A stretch of 64,000 nucleotides of DNA from Luteimonas aestuarii (lineage in GTDB: Bacteria > Pseudomonadota > Gammaproteobacteria > Xanthomonadales > Xanthomonadaceae): assembly GCF_004357985.1 (NCBI RefSeq), contig NZ_SMTF01000011.1, forward strand, positions 57,918-121,917. Direction: 5' to 3'. Numbering within the stretch: the first letter of the stretch is position 1; the number at the start of each line of letters is the position of its first letter. The notes below the pieces were generated by a model. That model made no database searches and had not been told where the DNA came from. It saw only the letters and a program-made list of their open reading frames with translations. Below, in pieces: positions 8,457-17,674 of this stretch. Both the position numbers and the translations under genes were made by a program.

Positions 8457-10376
8457 ATGCACAAACACATCCCGTCCATGTTACTCGCTGCCACGCTGTG
8501 CCTGCCCGGCATGGCGTTGGCGCAGGCCGATGCGCACGCGCAGTTCCGCGTCGCGATGGAGGCCGCCGAGCGCGGCCAGCCCACGCAGTTGCAGGGCCAT
8601 CCCGCGCAGGCATGGGTGGAGTTCGTGGCGCTTCGTCGCAACATCGATGCGCTGCCGGCATCGCAGGCGCAGGCGTTCCTCACGCGGCACGATGGCAAGC
8701 CGGTGGCCGATGTGTTCCGCGAGTCGTGGTTGCGTGCGCTGCAGAAGCGGCAGGACTGGGCGGGCATCCGCGCGGCGTGGTCGCCGTCGATCCGTTCGGT
8801 CGCGCTGCGCTGCCTGGAGCTGGAAGCGCGCCAGCGCACCGGCGCCACCGATGCGCAATGGACGCGCGACGTGCAGGCCATCTGGCGCAGCAGCGGCAAC
8901 TCGCTGCCGAACGACTGCGATGCGCCGTTCGCGGCCCTGGCCGAACGCGGCGGGCTGACGCCCGAACTGCGCTGGGAGCGCCTGGAGCTGGCGGCAGCGG
9001 AATGGCAACCGGCGGTCATGCGTGCCGCCGCGCGCGGCCTGCCGTCCGACCAGCAGGCGTTGGCCAACGACTACGCCGCCTTCATGGATGCGCCGCACGA
9101 GCGCGCGCTGTCGTGGCCGAAGACCGCGCGCAGTCGCCTGGTGGCATCGCACGGGCTGGCGAAGTTCGCCAAGGACAATCCGCTGGACGGCGAGGCGCGC
9201 CTGCCGCGCTTCGCCGATGCACTCGGCTTCAACGAGGAAGAGCGAGGTCGCGTGCTGCACCAGGCGGCGCTGTGGACGGTGGCGTCGTACCTGCCGGATT
9301 CGGCGCGGCTGCTCAACCGCGTGCCGGACGTGTCCTACGACGAACGCCTGCACGAGTGGCGTGCGCGCGAGGCGATCGCACGCTCCGACTGGCGCGCGGC
9401 GCTGGCGGCGATCCGCAGGATGGGCGCGACGCAGCGCAACTCCTCGCGCTGGACCTGGTTCGAGGCGCGCATGCTGGAACTGACCGGCGACAAGGCCGCC
9501 GCGCAGCCCTTGTTCGAACGCGCGGCCCGGCAGCCGGACTTCCACGGCTTCCTCGCGGCCGATCGCCTCGGCCAGCCCTACGCGCTGTGCCCGTGGATGC
9601 CGGACTGGAACGCCACGCAGAAGGCCACCGTGGCGAACGACCCGGCGATCCAGCGCGCGATGGCGCTGTACAGCGCGGACCGCCCCGGCTGGGCGCAGCG
9701 CGAATGGGACGAAGCGCTGTCGCGCTTCGACGACGCGCAGCGCCGCATCGCCGTCGAGGTGGCGCAGGACCACCAGTGGTTCGACCGCGCGGTGTTCAAC
9801 CTGCGCGGCCCCGACGAGCTGCGGCTGTACACACTGCGCTTCCCGATCCACCACGCCGACATCATCCAGCGCGAGGCGAAGAAGAACGGCATCGACCCGG
9901 CCTGGGTGGCCGCGGAGATCCGCGCCGAAAGCACGTTCAATCCCCGCGCGCGTTCGCCCGCCGACGCGCGCGGCCTGATGCAGGTGATGCCCAACACGGG
10001 TGCCGCGGTCGCGCGCCGCCTCGGCCTGCCCTGGGGCGGGCCGAACAGCCTGTACGACCCCGAGACCAGCATCATCCTCGGCACCGCCTACCTGCGCGAG
10101 AAGGAAGACATGTACGGCCATCCGTACATCGCCATCGCCGCGTACAACGCCGGCCCCACGCCCACCTCGCGCTGGCTGTCGCAGCGCCCGGCGATGGACC
10201 CGGACCTGTGGATCGAGACCATCAGCTACCGCGAGACCCGCGAATACGTGGCGCGCATCCTCGCCTTCAGCGTGCTGTACGACTGGCGGATGTTCGGCGA
10301 GGCGGTGCCGGTGACCGACCGCATGCGCGGCATCGAGGGTTCATCGCGCAAGCGATTTGTGTGTCCAGCGGCTTAG
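8457..10376 (+). CDS. slt: Soluble lytic murein transglycosylase
   Basis: A 639-residue periplasmic enzyme that cleaves the MurNAc-GlcNAc bond of peptidoglycan to form 1,6-anhydroMurNAc products. A signal peptide ends around GMALA-QAD. A long helical superhelix domain fills residues ~30-440. The C-terminal lysozyme-like domain (GH23) follows: AEIRAESTFNPRARSPADAR contains the catalytic Glu, then GLMQVMPNTG and later IAIAAYNAGPTPTSRW. Length and domain order match E. coli Slt70. Its anhydro-muropeptide products connect functionally with the amino-sugar genes further right. The start codon appears to coincide with the transcript start. Confidence 0.93.
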   Translation: MHKHIPSMLLAATLCLPGMALAQADAHAQFRVAMEAAERGQPTQLQGHPAQAWVEFVALRRNIDALPASQAQAFLTRHDGKPVADVFRESWLRALQKRQDWAGIRAAWSPSIRSVALRCLELEARQRTGATDAQWTRDVQAIWRSSGNSLPNDCDAPFAALAERGGLTPELRWERLELAAAEWQPAVMRAAARGLPSDQQALANDYAAFMDAPHERALSWPKTARSRLVASHGLAKFAKDNPLDGEARLPRFADALGFNEEERGRVLHQAALWTVASYLPDSARLLNRVPDVSYDERLHEWRAREAIARSDWRAALAAIRRMGATQRNSSRWTWFEARMLELTGDKAAAQPLFERAARQPDFHGFLAADRLGQPYALCPWMPDWNATQKATVANDPAIQRAMALYSADRPGWAQREWDEALSRFDDAQRRIAVEVAQDHQWFDRAVFNLRGPDELRLYTLRFPIHHADIIQREAKKNGIDPAWVAAEIRAESTFNPRARSPADARGLMQVMPNTGAAVARRLGLPWGGPNSLYDPETSIILGTAYLREKEDMYGHPYIAIAAYNAGPTPTSRWLSQRPAMDPDLWIETISYRETREYVARILAFSVLYDWRMFGEAVPVTDRMRGIEGSSRKRFVCPAA

Positions 10377-10591
10377 GGCAACGCTGATCGAGGCGTCACC
10401 CGCGCGGGGAGAGTGCCATGGCGCCTGTGGACAAGCGCCGTCATCCCCGCGTCGGCGCACCGTTGTCCGGGGTGCCTTTGTGACGGTGCAAGATGCCGCG
10501 ATGGATCCAGGACAAATTGCGAAACCCGGCAGTCCGGGATTCGATTTTCGGCACGGCAGCGACATCGCCATTGGAGCCGTCCCACGTCGCC

Positions 10592-10836
10592 GGCCCTCAT
10601 CCGCCCTACGGGCACCTCGCGCCGCGCCGCGGCCCTGCGCAGCGCGCAGGGCGTTCGGGGGCGCGAGCCAATGGCGCGCAAGCAGCCCCCTTCACCCCGG
10701 AGGGAGAAGTGAAGAAAGGCCCCTCTCCCTCCGGGGCGACTGCGCAAGGTTTGCGCGCCATTGGCGCGCGTGCGCAGGAGCGCCCGTGCCGCTGGCACGG
10801 GCCGGGGCGCGGAGCGGGGGATGGGGTGAGGGGCGG
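10592..10836. repeat. Composite repeat with inverted double-hairpin copies
   Basis: The ends are roughly inverted (GGCCCTCATCC on the left, GGATGGGGTGAGGG on the right). Inside are an inverted copy (10629-10683, stems CCCTGCGC/GCGCAGGG and GCGCCATTGGCTC-type) and a direct copy (10752-10804, GCGCCATTGGCGC and GTGCCGCTGGCAC) of the element at 7003-7056. Between them lies a CCGGAGGGAGA...TCTCCCTCCGG stem. No gene is supported anywhere in 10377-11031. Confidence 0.55.
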
Positions 10837-10941
10837 CGAAGCGGAGATGGCGCGGATCGAGGCGTCAGACCCGCGCCATTGGATTTGTTCCGGACAGCAG
10901 TGCGAAGGCGGGGATCCGAAGACGTTGCGTTTCGATACCTT

Positions 10942-10977
10942 GACGTCCGTGGGTCCCCGCCTTCGCGGGGATGACGG
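10942..10977 (+). repeat. CGTCCGTGGG...ATGACGG hairpin repeat
   Basis: Second copy of the family seen at 8351. The stem here is CCCCGC-ctt-GCGGGG, flanked by GACGTCCGTGGGT and ATGACGG. Confidence 0.7.
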
Positions 10978-11031
10978 TCGAACACGCGTTGCCCGGAGCT
11001 TCCCTGGACACAACCGTCCTGAGCCGCTGCC

Positions 11032-12243
11032 CTACTCCTGACGCCCCTCGTCGACATCCCACTTGATGCCGTGCGCGGCGGCGCGTTCTTCCCAGCGCTT
11101 GCGGGCCAGGCGCTGCATGTCGCTGACGCGGTCGCGCTCGTCGACGATCTCGTCGCCCAGCAGGGTTTCCACCACGTCTTCCAGCGTCACCAGGCCGACG
11201 GTGTCGCCATACTCGCCGACCACCAGCGCGATGTGCTGGCGCTTCTGCAGCAGGAACTCCAGCAAGCCGGTCAGCGGCATGCTGTCGGCGACGGTGAGGA
11301 TGGGACGCGCCAGCCCGGCGATGGAGCGGCCACCCTCACCGCGCGCGTCGGCCTGCCGCAGTTCGTCGCGCAGCACGAAGCCGGCCACGTCGTCGATGTC
11401 CTGCGAGTACACGGGGATGCGGCTGAACGGCGCGGCCTTGCGGTTGTTCAGCGCGTCCACCACGGTGGTGTCGCCGGACAGCGCGGAGATCACCGGGCGC
11501 GGCGTCATCACGTCCCAGGTGCGCAGCGTGCTCATGCCGAACAGGTTGCGCAGGATGCGCGACTCGCGCGGGTCGATGCCGCCGCTGGCCTCGCCCATGC
11601 CCGCCATCGCCAAAAACTCCTCGCGATTGAAGGCCTCGGCGGTGTGGCCGCGCGACAGCAGGCGCGTCAGCTGTTCCGACACCCAGATCAGCGGGTACAG
11701 CGCCACGATCATGGTCCGCACGAACAGCGCGGTGGGGGCCGCCAGCCGTCGCCAGTGCAGCGCGCCGATGGTCTTGGGCACGATCTCCGACAGGAACAGG
11801 ATCAGCAGCGTGGCCACCGCCGAGAACACGCCCATCCACGCGCTGCCGAACACCACCGTCGCCTTCGCCCCCGCGCCCACCGCGCCCGCGGTGTGGGCGA
11901 TGGTATTGAGCGTGAGGATGGCCGCCAGCGACTGGTCGATGTTGTCCAGGCGCAGGCGCTGCAAGCGTTCACCCAGGCGCGGACGCGTCTGCTTCAGGCC
12001 GGCGATGTACGACGGCGTCATGCTCAGCAGCGCCGATTCGGCGATCGAACACAGGAACGACAGCACGATCGCCGCGCCCAGGTAGACCACCATCAGCACC
12101 GCGTCGGTGGACGTCCCCGACGGTGCCACGGTGTCGGCGGAGGCGGGGCTGGCCGCGGCCAGGGCCGCTGCGCATGGCAGGGCCGCCAACGCCAGCAGGA
12201 CGGCTGCGCGACGACCGGTTACGCGCGGACTTCGGGGTTCCAT
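11032..12243 (-). CDS. CNNM-domain protein with CBS pair (CorB/CorC-like, hemolysin family)
   Basis: A 403-residue inner-membrane protein. After a signal-like N-terminus ([12 protein letters not shown], then a hydrophobic stretch) it has the CNNM membrane domain, recognisable by [33 protein letters not shown] and [15 protein letters not shown] tandem CBS cytosolic domain follows ([11 protein letters not shown] and later [27 protein letters not shown]). The family is linked to magnesium/cobalt efflux and cation homeostasis. The start at 12243 fits the family better than the long GC-rich extension to 12411. It is divergent from cca, with a 184-bp shared upstream region in which no clear promoter stands out. 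Confidence 0.85.
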   Translation of the reverse strand: MEPRSPRVTGRRAAVLLALAALPCAAALAAASPASADTVAPSGTSTDAVLMVVYLGAAIVLSFLCSIAESALLSMTPSYIAGLKQTRPRLGERLQRLRLDNIDQSLAAILTLNTIAHTAGAVGAGAKATVVFGSAWMGVFSAVATLLILFLSEIVPKTIGALHWRRLAAPTALFVRTMIVALYPLIWVSEQLTRLLSRGHTAEAFNREEFLAMAGMGEASGGIDPRESRILRNLFGMSTLRTWDVMTPRPVISALSGDTTVVDALNNRKAAPFSRIPVYSQDIDDVAGFVLRDELRQADARGEGGRSIAGLARPILTVADSMPLTGLLEFLLQKRQHIALVVGEYGDTVGLVTLEDVVETLLGDEIVDERDRVSDMQRLARKRWEERAAAHGIKWDVDEGRQE

Positions 12244-12427
12244 GGCGCGCAGTATAGGCGTCCCGCGCCGGGCACCCGAGACAGCACGGCCACGCGCGCC
12301 GCCGCGCCCCGGCAGCGCGCACTCGACGCCCGACACGCCTGTGTCGCGCCAACGGCGGTTGCCACAATGCGGCATGTGCGCGGGTTTCGGCTGCGTCCAT
12401 GGGGCGCGCATCAGGCATCATCCCCGC

Positions 12428-13648
12428 ATGGACACCTATCTCGTCGGCGGCGCGGTGCGCGACCGGTTGCTGGGCCTGCCGCCCGGCGACCGCGACTGGG
12501 TGGTGGTGGGCGAAACGCCGGAAGCGATGCTGGCCGCCGGCTTCCGCCCGGTGGGCCGCGATTTCCCGGTATTCCTGCATCCGGTGACGGGCGAGGAACA
12601 CGCACTGGCGCGCACCGAACGCAAGTCCGGCCGCGGCTATCGCGGCTTCGTGGTGCATGCCGACCCGTCGGTCACGCTGGAACAGGACCTCGAACGCCGC
12701 GACTTCACCCTCAACGCGATTGCGCAGGATGCCGACGGCCACCTGGTCGATCCGTTCGGCGGCGCGCGCGACATCGAGGCGCGGGTGTTGCGCCACGTGG
12801 GCCCGGCCTTCGTCGAGGACCCGCTCCGCGTGCTGCGTGCCGCGCGGTTCATGGCGCGCTTCGCATCGCTGGGGTTCACGGTGGCACCGGAGACGATGGC
12901 GCTGATGCGCGAGATGGCGCGCAGCGGCGAACTGGACACGCTGGTGCCCGAGCGCGTGTGGCAGGAACTGGGCAAGGCGCTGGCCACCGCCCGGCCTTCC
13001 GCCTTCCTGCGCACGCTGCGCGACGCGGGCGCGCTGCAGGCGGTGCTGCCGGAAGTGGATGCGCTGTACGGCGTGCCTCAGCGTGCCGAGTACCACCCGG
13101 AAGTCGATACCGGCCTCCACCAGGAACTGGTGAGCGACATGGCCGCGCGGCTGGCGCCCGGCGACACCGTGGTCGGCTTCGCCGCACTCACCCACGACCT
13201 GGGCAAGGCGCTGACGCCGAAGGATGCACTACCAAAGCACGTCGGCCACGAGCACGCCGGGCTGACCCCGCTGAAGGCCCTGTGCGAACGCCTGAAGGTG
13301 CCACTGGAACACCGCGACCTGGCCCTCATCGCCTGCCGCGAACACCTCAACGTGCACCGCTTCGACGCACTGCGCGACAGCACCGTGCACGACCTGCTGC
13401 TGCGCTGCGACGCCTTCCGCAAGCCCGAGCGCATCGACCGGCTGGCGACCGTGTGCGAAGCCGACAAGCGCGGCCGCCTCGGTAGCGAGGAGGCCGCCTA
13501 CCCCCAGAGCGACGCCCTGCGCCGTGCGCATGCCGCGGCGCTGGCGGTCAATGCGCGCGACATCGCCACTAAAGGGTTGAGTGGGACGCAGGTGGGTGAG
13601 GCATTGCGGAAGGCGCGGATTGCGGCCATCGGCCAAGCACGACACTGA
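12428..13648 (+). CDS. cca: CCA tRNA nucleotidyltransferase (multifunctional CCA protein)
   Basis: A 406-residue enzyme that adds or repairs the 3'-terminal CCA of tRNAs without a template. The N-terminus [28 protein letters not shown] contains the nucleotidyltransferase signature (GGAVRD) and the metal-binding D-x-D within DRDW. The neck motif [12 protein letters not shown] and the R-rich [18 protein letters not shown] follow. The C-terminal HD domain has LTHDLGK and HVGHEHAG, matching the phosphohydrolase module of long gammaproteobacterial CCA proteins. Length agrees with E. coli Cca (412 aa). The start follows the family N-terminus exactly; the frame is open upstream but unrelated. Confidence 0.96.
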   Translation: MDTYLVGGAVRDRLLGLPPGDRDWVVVGETPEAMLAAGFRPVGRDFPVFLHPVTGEEHALARTERKSGRGYRGFVVHADPSVTLEQDLERRDFTLNAIAQDADGHLVDPFGGARDIEARVLRHVGPAFVEDPLRVLRAARFMARFASLGFTVAPETMALMREMARSGELDTLVPERVWQELGKALATARPSAFLRTLRDAGALQAVLPEVDALYGVPQRAEYHPEVDTGLHQELVSDMAARLAPGDTVVGFAALTHDLGKALTPKDALPKHVGHEHAGLTPLKALCERLKVPLEHRDLALIACREHLNVHRFDALRDSTVHDLLLRCDAFRKPERIDRLATVCEADKRGRLGSEEAAYPQSDALRRAHAAALAVNARDIATKGLSGTQVGEALRKARIAAIGQARH

Positions 13649-13687
13649 CCAAGTGTTACTCAATCCGGACCAGGAAAGGAGACAAGG

Positions 13688-14590
13688 ATGACCCGCCTCA
13701 AACACGCCCTGATCGCACTGCTGCTATCGATTCCACTCGCACATGCCGAGCCTGTCGCCACGCCGGGAACATTCCTGTTCGACGACGGCCACGCGTCCGA
13801 CTTCCACGAGATCATCGTTGGCGATCCCGATACCATCGACACCATCGTGTTCACCTACGGCGGCTCCGGCTGCACGGACCTCGGTGTCGATTGGCTGTCG
13901 ACATTGGCACGCGGAATGGCCATCGACGCCCGCTACGTTTCACTCAACAAGCGGCACGTCCGCTTGGGCGAGGACGGCAAGGGCAGCAGCGAGCATTGCA
14001 CGCGCGACTTCAATGCACACAACCTGCCCCATCGCTGGTGGGCGGATTACATGGCCTTCATCACCAGGCAGCTGGGCGACCAGCCTGCCCGATGGAAAAA
14101 CGTCGTGCTCGTCGGTGGCTCCGAAGGCGGCGAAGTCGCCGCGCGCGTTGCCCGGTCACGCACCGACGTGACCCACCTGCTGGTCATCGGCAGGGGCGGC
14201 TGGGGCATGCGCGACATCCTGGGATCGATCATCGGGCCGGATGCGGTGGAGGACGCATGGCGAGCGATTGCCAACGATCCGGACAGCCTCGACACGATGT
14301 GGATGGGACATCCGCACCGATACTGGGCCGAAACATTCGACCGTGACCCGTTGCGGGATTTCCTGGCTCTGGACATCCCGGTGTTGATCGGCTTCGGCGA
14401 ACGCGACCTCAGCAACCCCGTCGCTTCCGCGCAGGACGTCCTGCGCGCAGCGCACGCCGCGGGAAAGCGCAACATCGGCCTCGTGGTCTATCCCGCCGCA
14501 GACCACAGCCTGCATACCGAGACTGGCTCTCACCTGCTGGAGTTTCTTGGCGGTGCCGGCCGCGGAATCGCTACCGGCGAGTTGGACTAG
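13688..14590 (+). CDS. Exported alpha/beta-hydrolase
   Basis: A 300-residue protein with a signal peptide (MTRLKHALIALLLSIPLAHA). The ATG at 13688 has AAGGAG at 13676-13681, a well-spaced ribosome binding site. The nucleophile elbow GGSEGG places the catalytic Ser; FGERDLSNPVAS offers the acid, and AADHSLH the histidine, giving a complete triad. The early FTYGGSGC could contribute to the oxyanion hole. The substrate is unknown. It directly follows cca and precedes the AT-rich island. Confidence 0.75.
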   Translation: MTRLKHALIALLLSIPLAHAEPVATPGTFLFDDGHASDFHEIIVGDPDTIDTIVFTYGGSGCTDLGVDWLSTLARGMAIDARYVSLNKRHVRLGEDGKGSSEHCTRDFNAHNLPHRWWADYMAFITRQLGDQPARWKNVVLVGGSEGGEVAARVARSRTDVTHLLVIGRGGWGMRDILGSIIGPDAVEDAWRAIANDPDSLDTMWMGHPHRYWAETFDRDPLRDFLALDIPVLIGFGERDLSNPVASAQDVLRAAHAAGKRNIGLVVYPAADHSLHTETGSHLLEFLGGAGRGIATGELD

Positions 14591-14670
14591 CGCCTTCTGC
14601 CGGTCCTGCTAGTCGCGGGGACAGTTCGCGGACACCTCCTTCTGAAACCTGGATCAGGTTCGACCTCTCG

Positions 14671-16596
14671 TTGAAATCCGCGAGTAAATTCTCGACAGAA
14701 AGTCGACTCTGACCTCAGTTTTCCTAAGCGAACCAGCTATTTCCCGAATGAAATTTCGGCCTGATGCGCGATAATCCGGCCCGGCGCTTATGACGCTAGC
14801 AGGGGGGCGCGATGATCAAATCTATAGCCATTGAGAACGTTCGAGGCCTCAGGACTTGTACGTTTTCACTCGACATAATTCCTAACAAACCGTCTCTGCT
14901 TGTCGCGCCAAATGGGTTCGGCAAAAGCTCGCTTGCCGCTGCGTTTGCCGCGCTCAAAACCAAACGGATGGAGCTCCCGAAGGAGCAGTACCACCTTGGA
15001 GATGAATCGCTCGACCCAAAACTCACTCTCACGATCAGGCAGGACGGGGGAATTTCCACCCTCGTTGCAGACGGCAACAACAATGCAATCGCCGAAGCCT
15101 TTGAGGTTCATGTGGTCACCAGTCGGCTTCGGGCGAAGGCCACTAAGCGCAATATGGGCAATTTCACGACCGCAACGGCATCGCTGGAGATCAGCGATTT
15201 GGTGCTGGTCCAGACCATTCCCCCAAAGGCGCAGCATGCCTATGACGTGACGGAGATGCGCGCTCGTTTTGGGTCAGCCGGCAAGTCCTTTCGGAATCTC
15301 GACAAGACTCTCGGGAACTCGGCTCTCGCCGATGGCCTGGTCGATCTCTACGGCTTGATGGACAAAGCGGCGGGTGTCCGCGTCCAACGTGAAATCGAAG
15401 AAATAACTGCATTGCTTCGGGCGCAAGCCGGAACCGGCAACGACATACGCGCATGGGCTGACGGCGACCTCGCGCTACGCCTCGAAGCAATCAACGCCAT
15501 CAAGGCGCTGGCGGATCTCCTAGCCTTGTTTTCCGAGCCCGGGCAGACCCGCATCGATGCTTTGCTGTCGGGCCTGCAGGTAGTGCTGACTTACCTTGGG
15601 GACAAGAAAGCGTTCAAGGACGCGTGCAAGTATCTTTCCTACATTAACGAAAAGGAGAGCTTTGAGGACATCATCAAGGCGTTCGGTGCTACATGGAAGA
15701 AGGTCAAGCCTGTTGAGCGCAAGGGAAGTCTCGTTGTCTCGTTTCCGCCGGCCTTGCACATATCAAATGGTCAGCGCGACTCTCTGTGCTTTGCAGCGGA
15801 GTTGAGGAAAATTGAGCGATCTATCTCGACGCGCGACGTAATTCTCGTCATTGATGAAGTGTTTGATTACCTAGATGACGCGAATCTCGTGGCTGTCCAG
15901 TACTACATCACCAGACTCATCAAGAAGGTCCGTGAAAAACAAAGGAGCATGTACCCTTTAATTCTTACGCACCTGAATCCTTACTATTTTAGAAACTTCA
16001 CATTCTCTAACCAGAAGATCTATTTTCTAAAGAAGTCCAAGCCGGCCATAAATAAGTACTTTCGCGCCCTTATCGCAAGACGGGAAGATCCATCCATTAA
16101 AAACGAAGTCGGCCGGCACTATCTGCACTATGATCCATCACCGGTCAACGTTAAGGCGCAGTTTCAAGCCCTCGGGCTGAGGGAATCTTGGGGGGATTCG
16201 GTCGCATTCCACGCGCACACAGAAGCCGAGTGGACTAAGTACGTTGAAGAATCGGATAACTATGATCCCTTCGCAGTATGCTGTTTCGTGCGCGTCCGAA
16301 TTGAGAAGATTGTCCATGACTCAATCCATGGCCAAGCTCAAAAATCTGCCTTTCTCGATACGTTGAAGACGAAGAACAAGTTGGATTTTGCCGTTGAAAA
16401 TGGTGTCGACGTTGATGACACCATCTACCTGCTTGGCCTCATCTACAATGAGGGCATGCATGTTCACGACAATGTAGATGACAGTAGCCCCATCGTTTCC
16501 AAGTTGGAGAATCGGACCATCCGCCATATGCTCATCGAAAGCATAGGGGCATAACCGGCTTCTACAGGTTACAGCAGCGAGGCCTGTTAGTAGGCG
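14671..16596 (+). mobile_element. Probable single integron gene cassette carrying an ATPase gene
   Basis: Base composition drops visibly after about 14670 and recovers at about 16600. The left junction candidate is G|TTGAAA at 14670-14676; an alternative is GTTCGAC at 14658. The right junction is G|TTAGCC within the attC-like site at 16549-16602. The element carries one gene, whose stop codon overlaps the start of the attC, as in ordinary cassettes. The insertion lies about 10 bp from the nagX stop codon. No integrase gene is present. The right-end call is moderate and the left-end call weak. Confidence 0.5.
14812..16554 (+). CDS. SMC/ABC-like ATPase of unknown function, possible defence protein
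   Basis: A 580-residue protein, well supported by AGGGGGG at 14801-14807 before the ATG at 14812. The N-terminus MIKSIAIENVRGLR is typical of RecF/SMC-like ATPases (strand, then a RG[LF] turn). Walker A is APNGFGKSS (residues 32-40). An ABC signature-like motif ISNGQRD (317-323) precedes Walker B VILVIDEVFDYLDD (Asp348, Glu349) at the usual distance. A long middle region replaces the coiled coil. The C-terminus (RVRIEKIVHDSI, later LIYNEGMHVHD) weakly recalls DUF4145/HEPN-like ends of other defence ATPases; that is inference. Codon and base use are clearly AT-richer than the neighbours, and no partner gene is adjacent. Function is unknown. Confidence 0.8.
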   Translation: MIKSIAIENVRGLRTCTFSLDIIPNKPSLLVAPNGFGKSSLAAAFAALKTKRMELPKEQYHLGDESLDPKLTLTIRQDGGISTLVADGNNNAIAEAFEVHVVTSRLRAKATKRNMGNFTTATASLEISDLVLVQTIPPKAQHAYDVTEMRARFGSAGKSFRNLDKTLGNSALADGLVDLYGLMDKAAGVRVQREIEEITALLRAQAGTGNDIRAWADGDLALRLEAINAIKALADLLALFSEPGQTRIDALLSGLQVVLTYLGDKKAFKDACKYLSYINEKESFEDIIKAFGATWKKVKPVERKGSLVVSFPPALHISNGQRDSLCFAAELRKIERSISTRDVILVIDEVFDYLDDANLVAVQYYITRLIKKVREKQRSMYPLILTHLNPYYFRNFTFSNQKIYFLKKSKPAINKYFRALIARREDPSIKNEVGRHYLHYDPSPVNVKAQFQALGLRESWGDSVAFHAHTEAEWTKYVEESDNYDPFAVCCFVRVRIEKIVHDSIHGQAQKSAFLDTLKTKNKLDFAVENGVDVDDTIYLLGLIYNEGMHVHDNVDDSSPIVSKLENRTIRHMLIESIGA

Positions 16597-16602
16597 TTAG
16601 CC
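16549..16602 (+). other. attC-like integron recombination site
   Basis: The imperfect palindrome of 54 bases begins with GCATAAC (an R'' box, RYYYAAC with one mismatch) and ends with GTTAGCC (R', GTTRRRY with one mismatch). Inside, TCTACAGG pairs with CCTGT(T)AG, leaving one unpaired T, the type of extrahelical base that gives attC sites polarity. The loop is ~14 bases. The ATPase stop codon TAA lies inside R''. Confidence 0.5.
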
Positions 16603-16606
16603 ACCA

Positions 16607-17674
16607 TCAAACTTTGACGTGCCACCCGCGCCGATCCATCCAGCGCACGACGATCCACCACAGCGCGACATACGCCACCGCAATCGCCAGCGATGGCAGG
16701 TACGGTCCGAACAGCGGCGTCATCCATCCGACGAACGCGCCCTGGTAGATCGCGCCCCAGGCGCCCGTCGCCAGCAGCACGTAGACCAGTGCGGCGGCAC
16801 CGGCATATGCGGTGATGGCGTTCACGCCGAAGCTGCGGCCGATGGCGGGCCAGCCGCGCCTGTCGACCAGCACGTGCATGGCGGCCAGCGCCAGCAGCGC
16901 GAAACCCGCCGTCCACAGCACGTAGGACGACGTCCACAGCGGCTTGTTGAGCGGCATCCACAGCGACCACAAGCCGCCGAGCAGCAGCCACGCCAGTGCG
17001 GCGACGACCATCGCGCGCAGGTTGCCGGCGCGCAGCCAGGCACCGGCGCGCACGCCCAGCAGCGTGGTGGCGATGGCGGGCAAGGTACTGAGCAGGCCTT
17101 CGGGCTCCTGCCCCAGTCCGGTGACCGGATCGAAGCGGTACTGCAACGGCCCCAGCACGGCGGTGTCGAAGCGGTCGGCAAGGTTCACGCCGGGCGCGTA
17201 GCTGCCGCCGGCCGCCAGCAGCGCCCAGTAGCCGAGCAGCAGGATGCACACCAGCAGCCACTGCACGCGCGGCTTGACGTGCAGCGCCAGCGTGGCCGCC
17301 ACCAGGAAGCACAGGCCGATCCGCTGCAGCACGCCCATCACCCGGAACACCGGGCGGTCGAGCAGCCACATGGCCAGCGCGTGCAGCAGCAGGCCGATGG
17401 CGATGATCTTCAGCGCGCGCACCACGATGCCGCGCTGCAGTCGTGCCACGTCGCCGCCCGCCTCCGCGCGCGGCACGATGCCCAGCGCGATCGACACGCC
17501 CACCACGAACAGGAAGAACGGGAAGATCAGGTCGGTCGGCGTGCAGCCGTGCCAGTCCGCATGCAGCAGCGGTGCGTACACGTGGCCCCAGTCGCCGGGG
17601 TTGTTGACCAGCAGCATCGCCGCAACGGTGATGCCGCGCAGCGCATCGACGGAGGCGTGGCGGGCCGGCGTCAT
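16607..17674 (-). CDS. nagX: NagX-type inner-membrane protein (HGSNAT-like)
   Basis: A 355-residue protein with about ten membrane helices. The N-terminus RHASVDALRGITVAAMLLVNNPGDW and the following HADWHGCTPTDLIFPFFLFVVG are characteristic of the heparan-alpha-glucosaminide N-acetyltransferase-like family. In proteobacterial GlcNAc loci these proteins are called NagX and are proposed to act on, or move, GlcNAc or its oligomers across the inner membrane. The gene overlaps the amidase stop by four bases (ATGA), so the two are translationally coupled. It is the last gene of the leftward operon and its stop is about 10 bp from the ATPase cassette. Confidence 0.85.
   Translation of the reverse strand: MTPARHASVDALRGITVAAMLLVNNPGDWGHVYAPLLHADWHGCTPTDLIFPFFLFVVGVSIALGIVPRAEAGGDVARLQRGIVVRALKIIAIGLLLHALAMWLLDRPVFRVMGVLQRIGLCFLVAATLALHVKPRVQWLLVCILLLGYWALLAAGGSYAPGVNLADRFDTAVLGPLQYRFDPVTGLGQEPEGLLSTLPAIATTLLGVRAGAWLRAGNLRAMVVAALAWLLLGGLWSLWMPLNKPLWTSSYVLWTAGFALLALAAMHVLVDRRGWPAIGRSFGVNAITAYAGAAALVYVLLATGAWGAIYQGAFVGWMTPLFGPYLPSLAIAVAYVALWWIVVRWMDRRGWHVKV

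Noticed and set aside
8800..10300. Alternative reading of the Slt gene as a membrane-bound MltD-type enzyme
   Set aside because: The long helical domain before the GH23 domain and the absence of LysM repeats fit Slt70, not MltD.
14641..14670. GGATCAGGTTCGACC-like sequence resembling a tRNA T-arm
   Set aside because: No acceptor, D or anticodon arms can be built around it within 100 bases.
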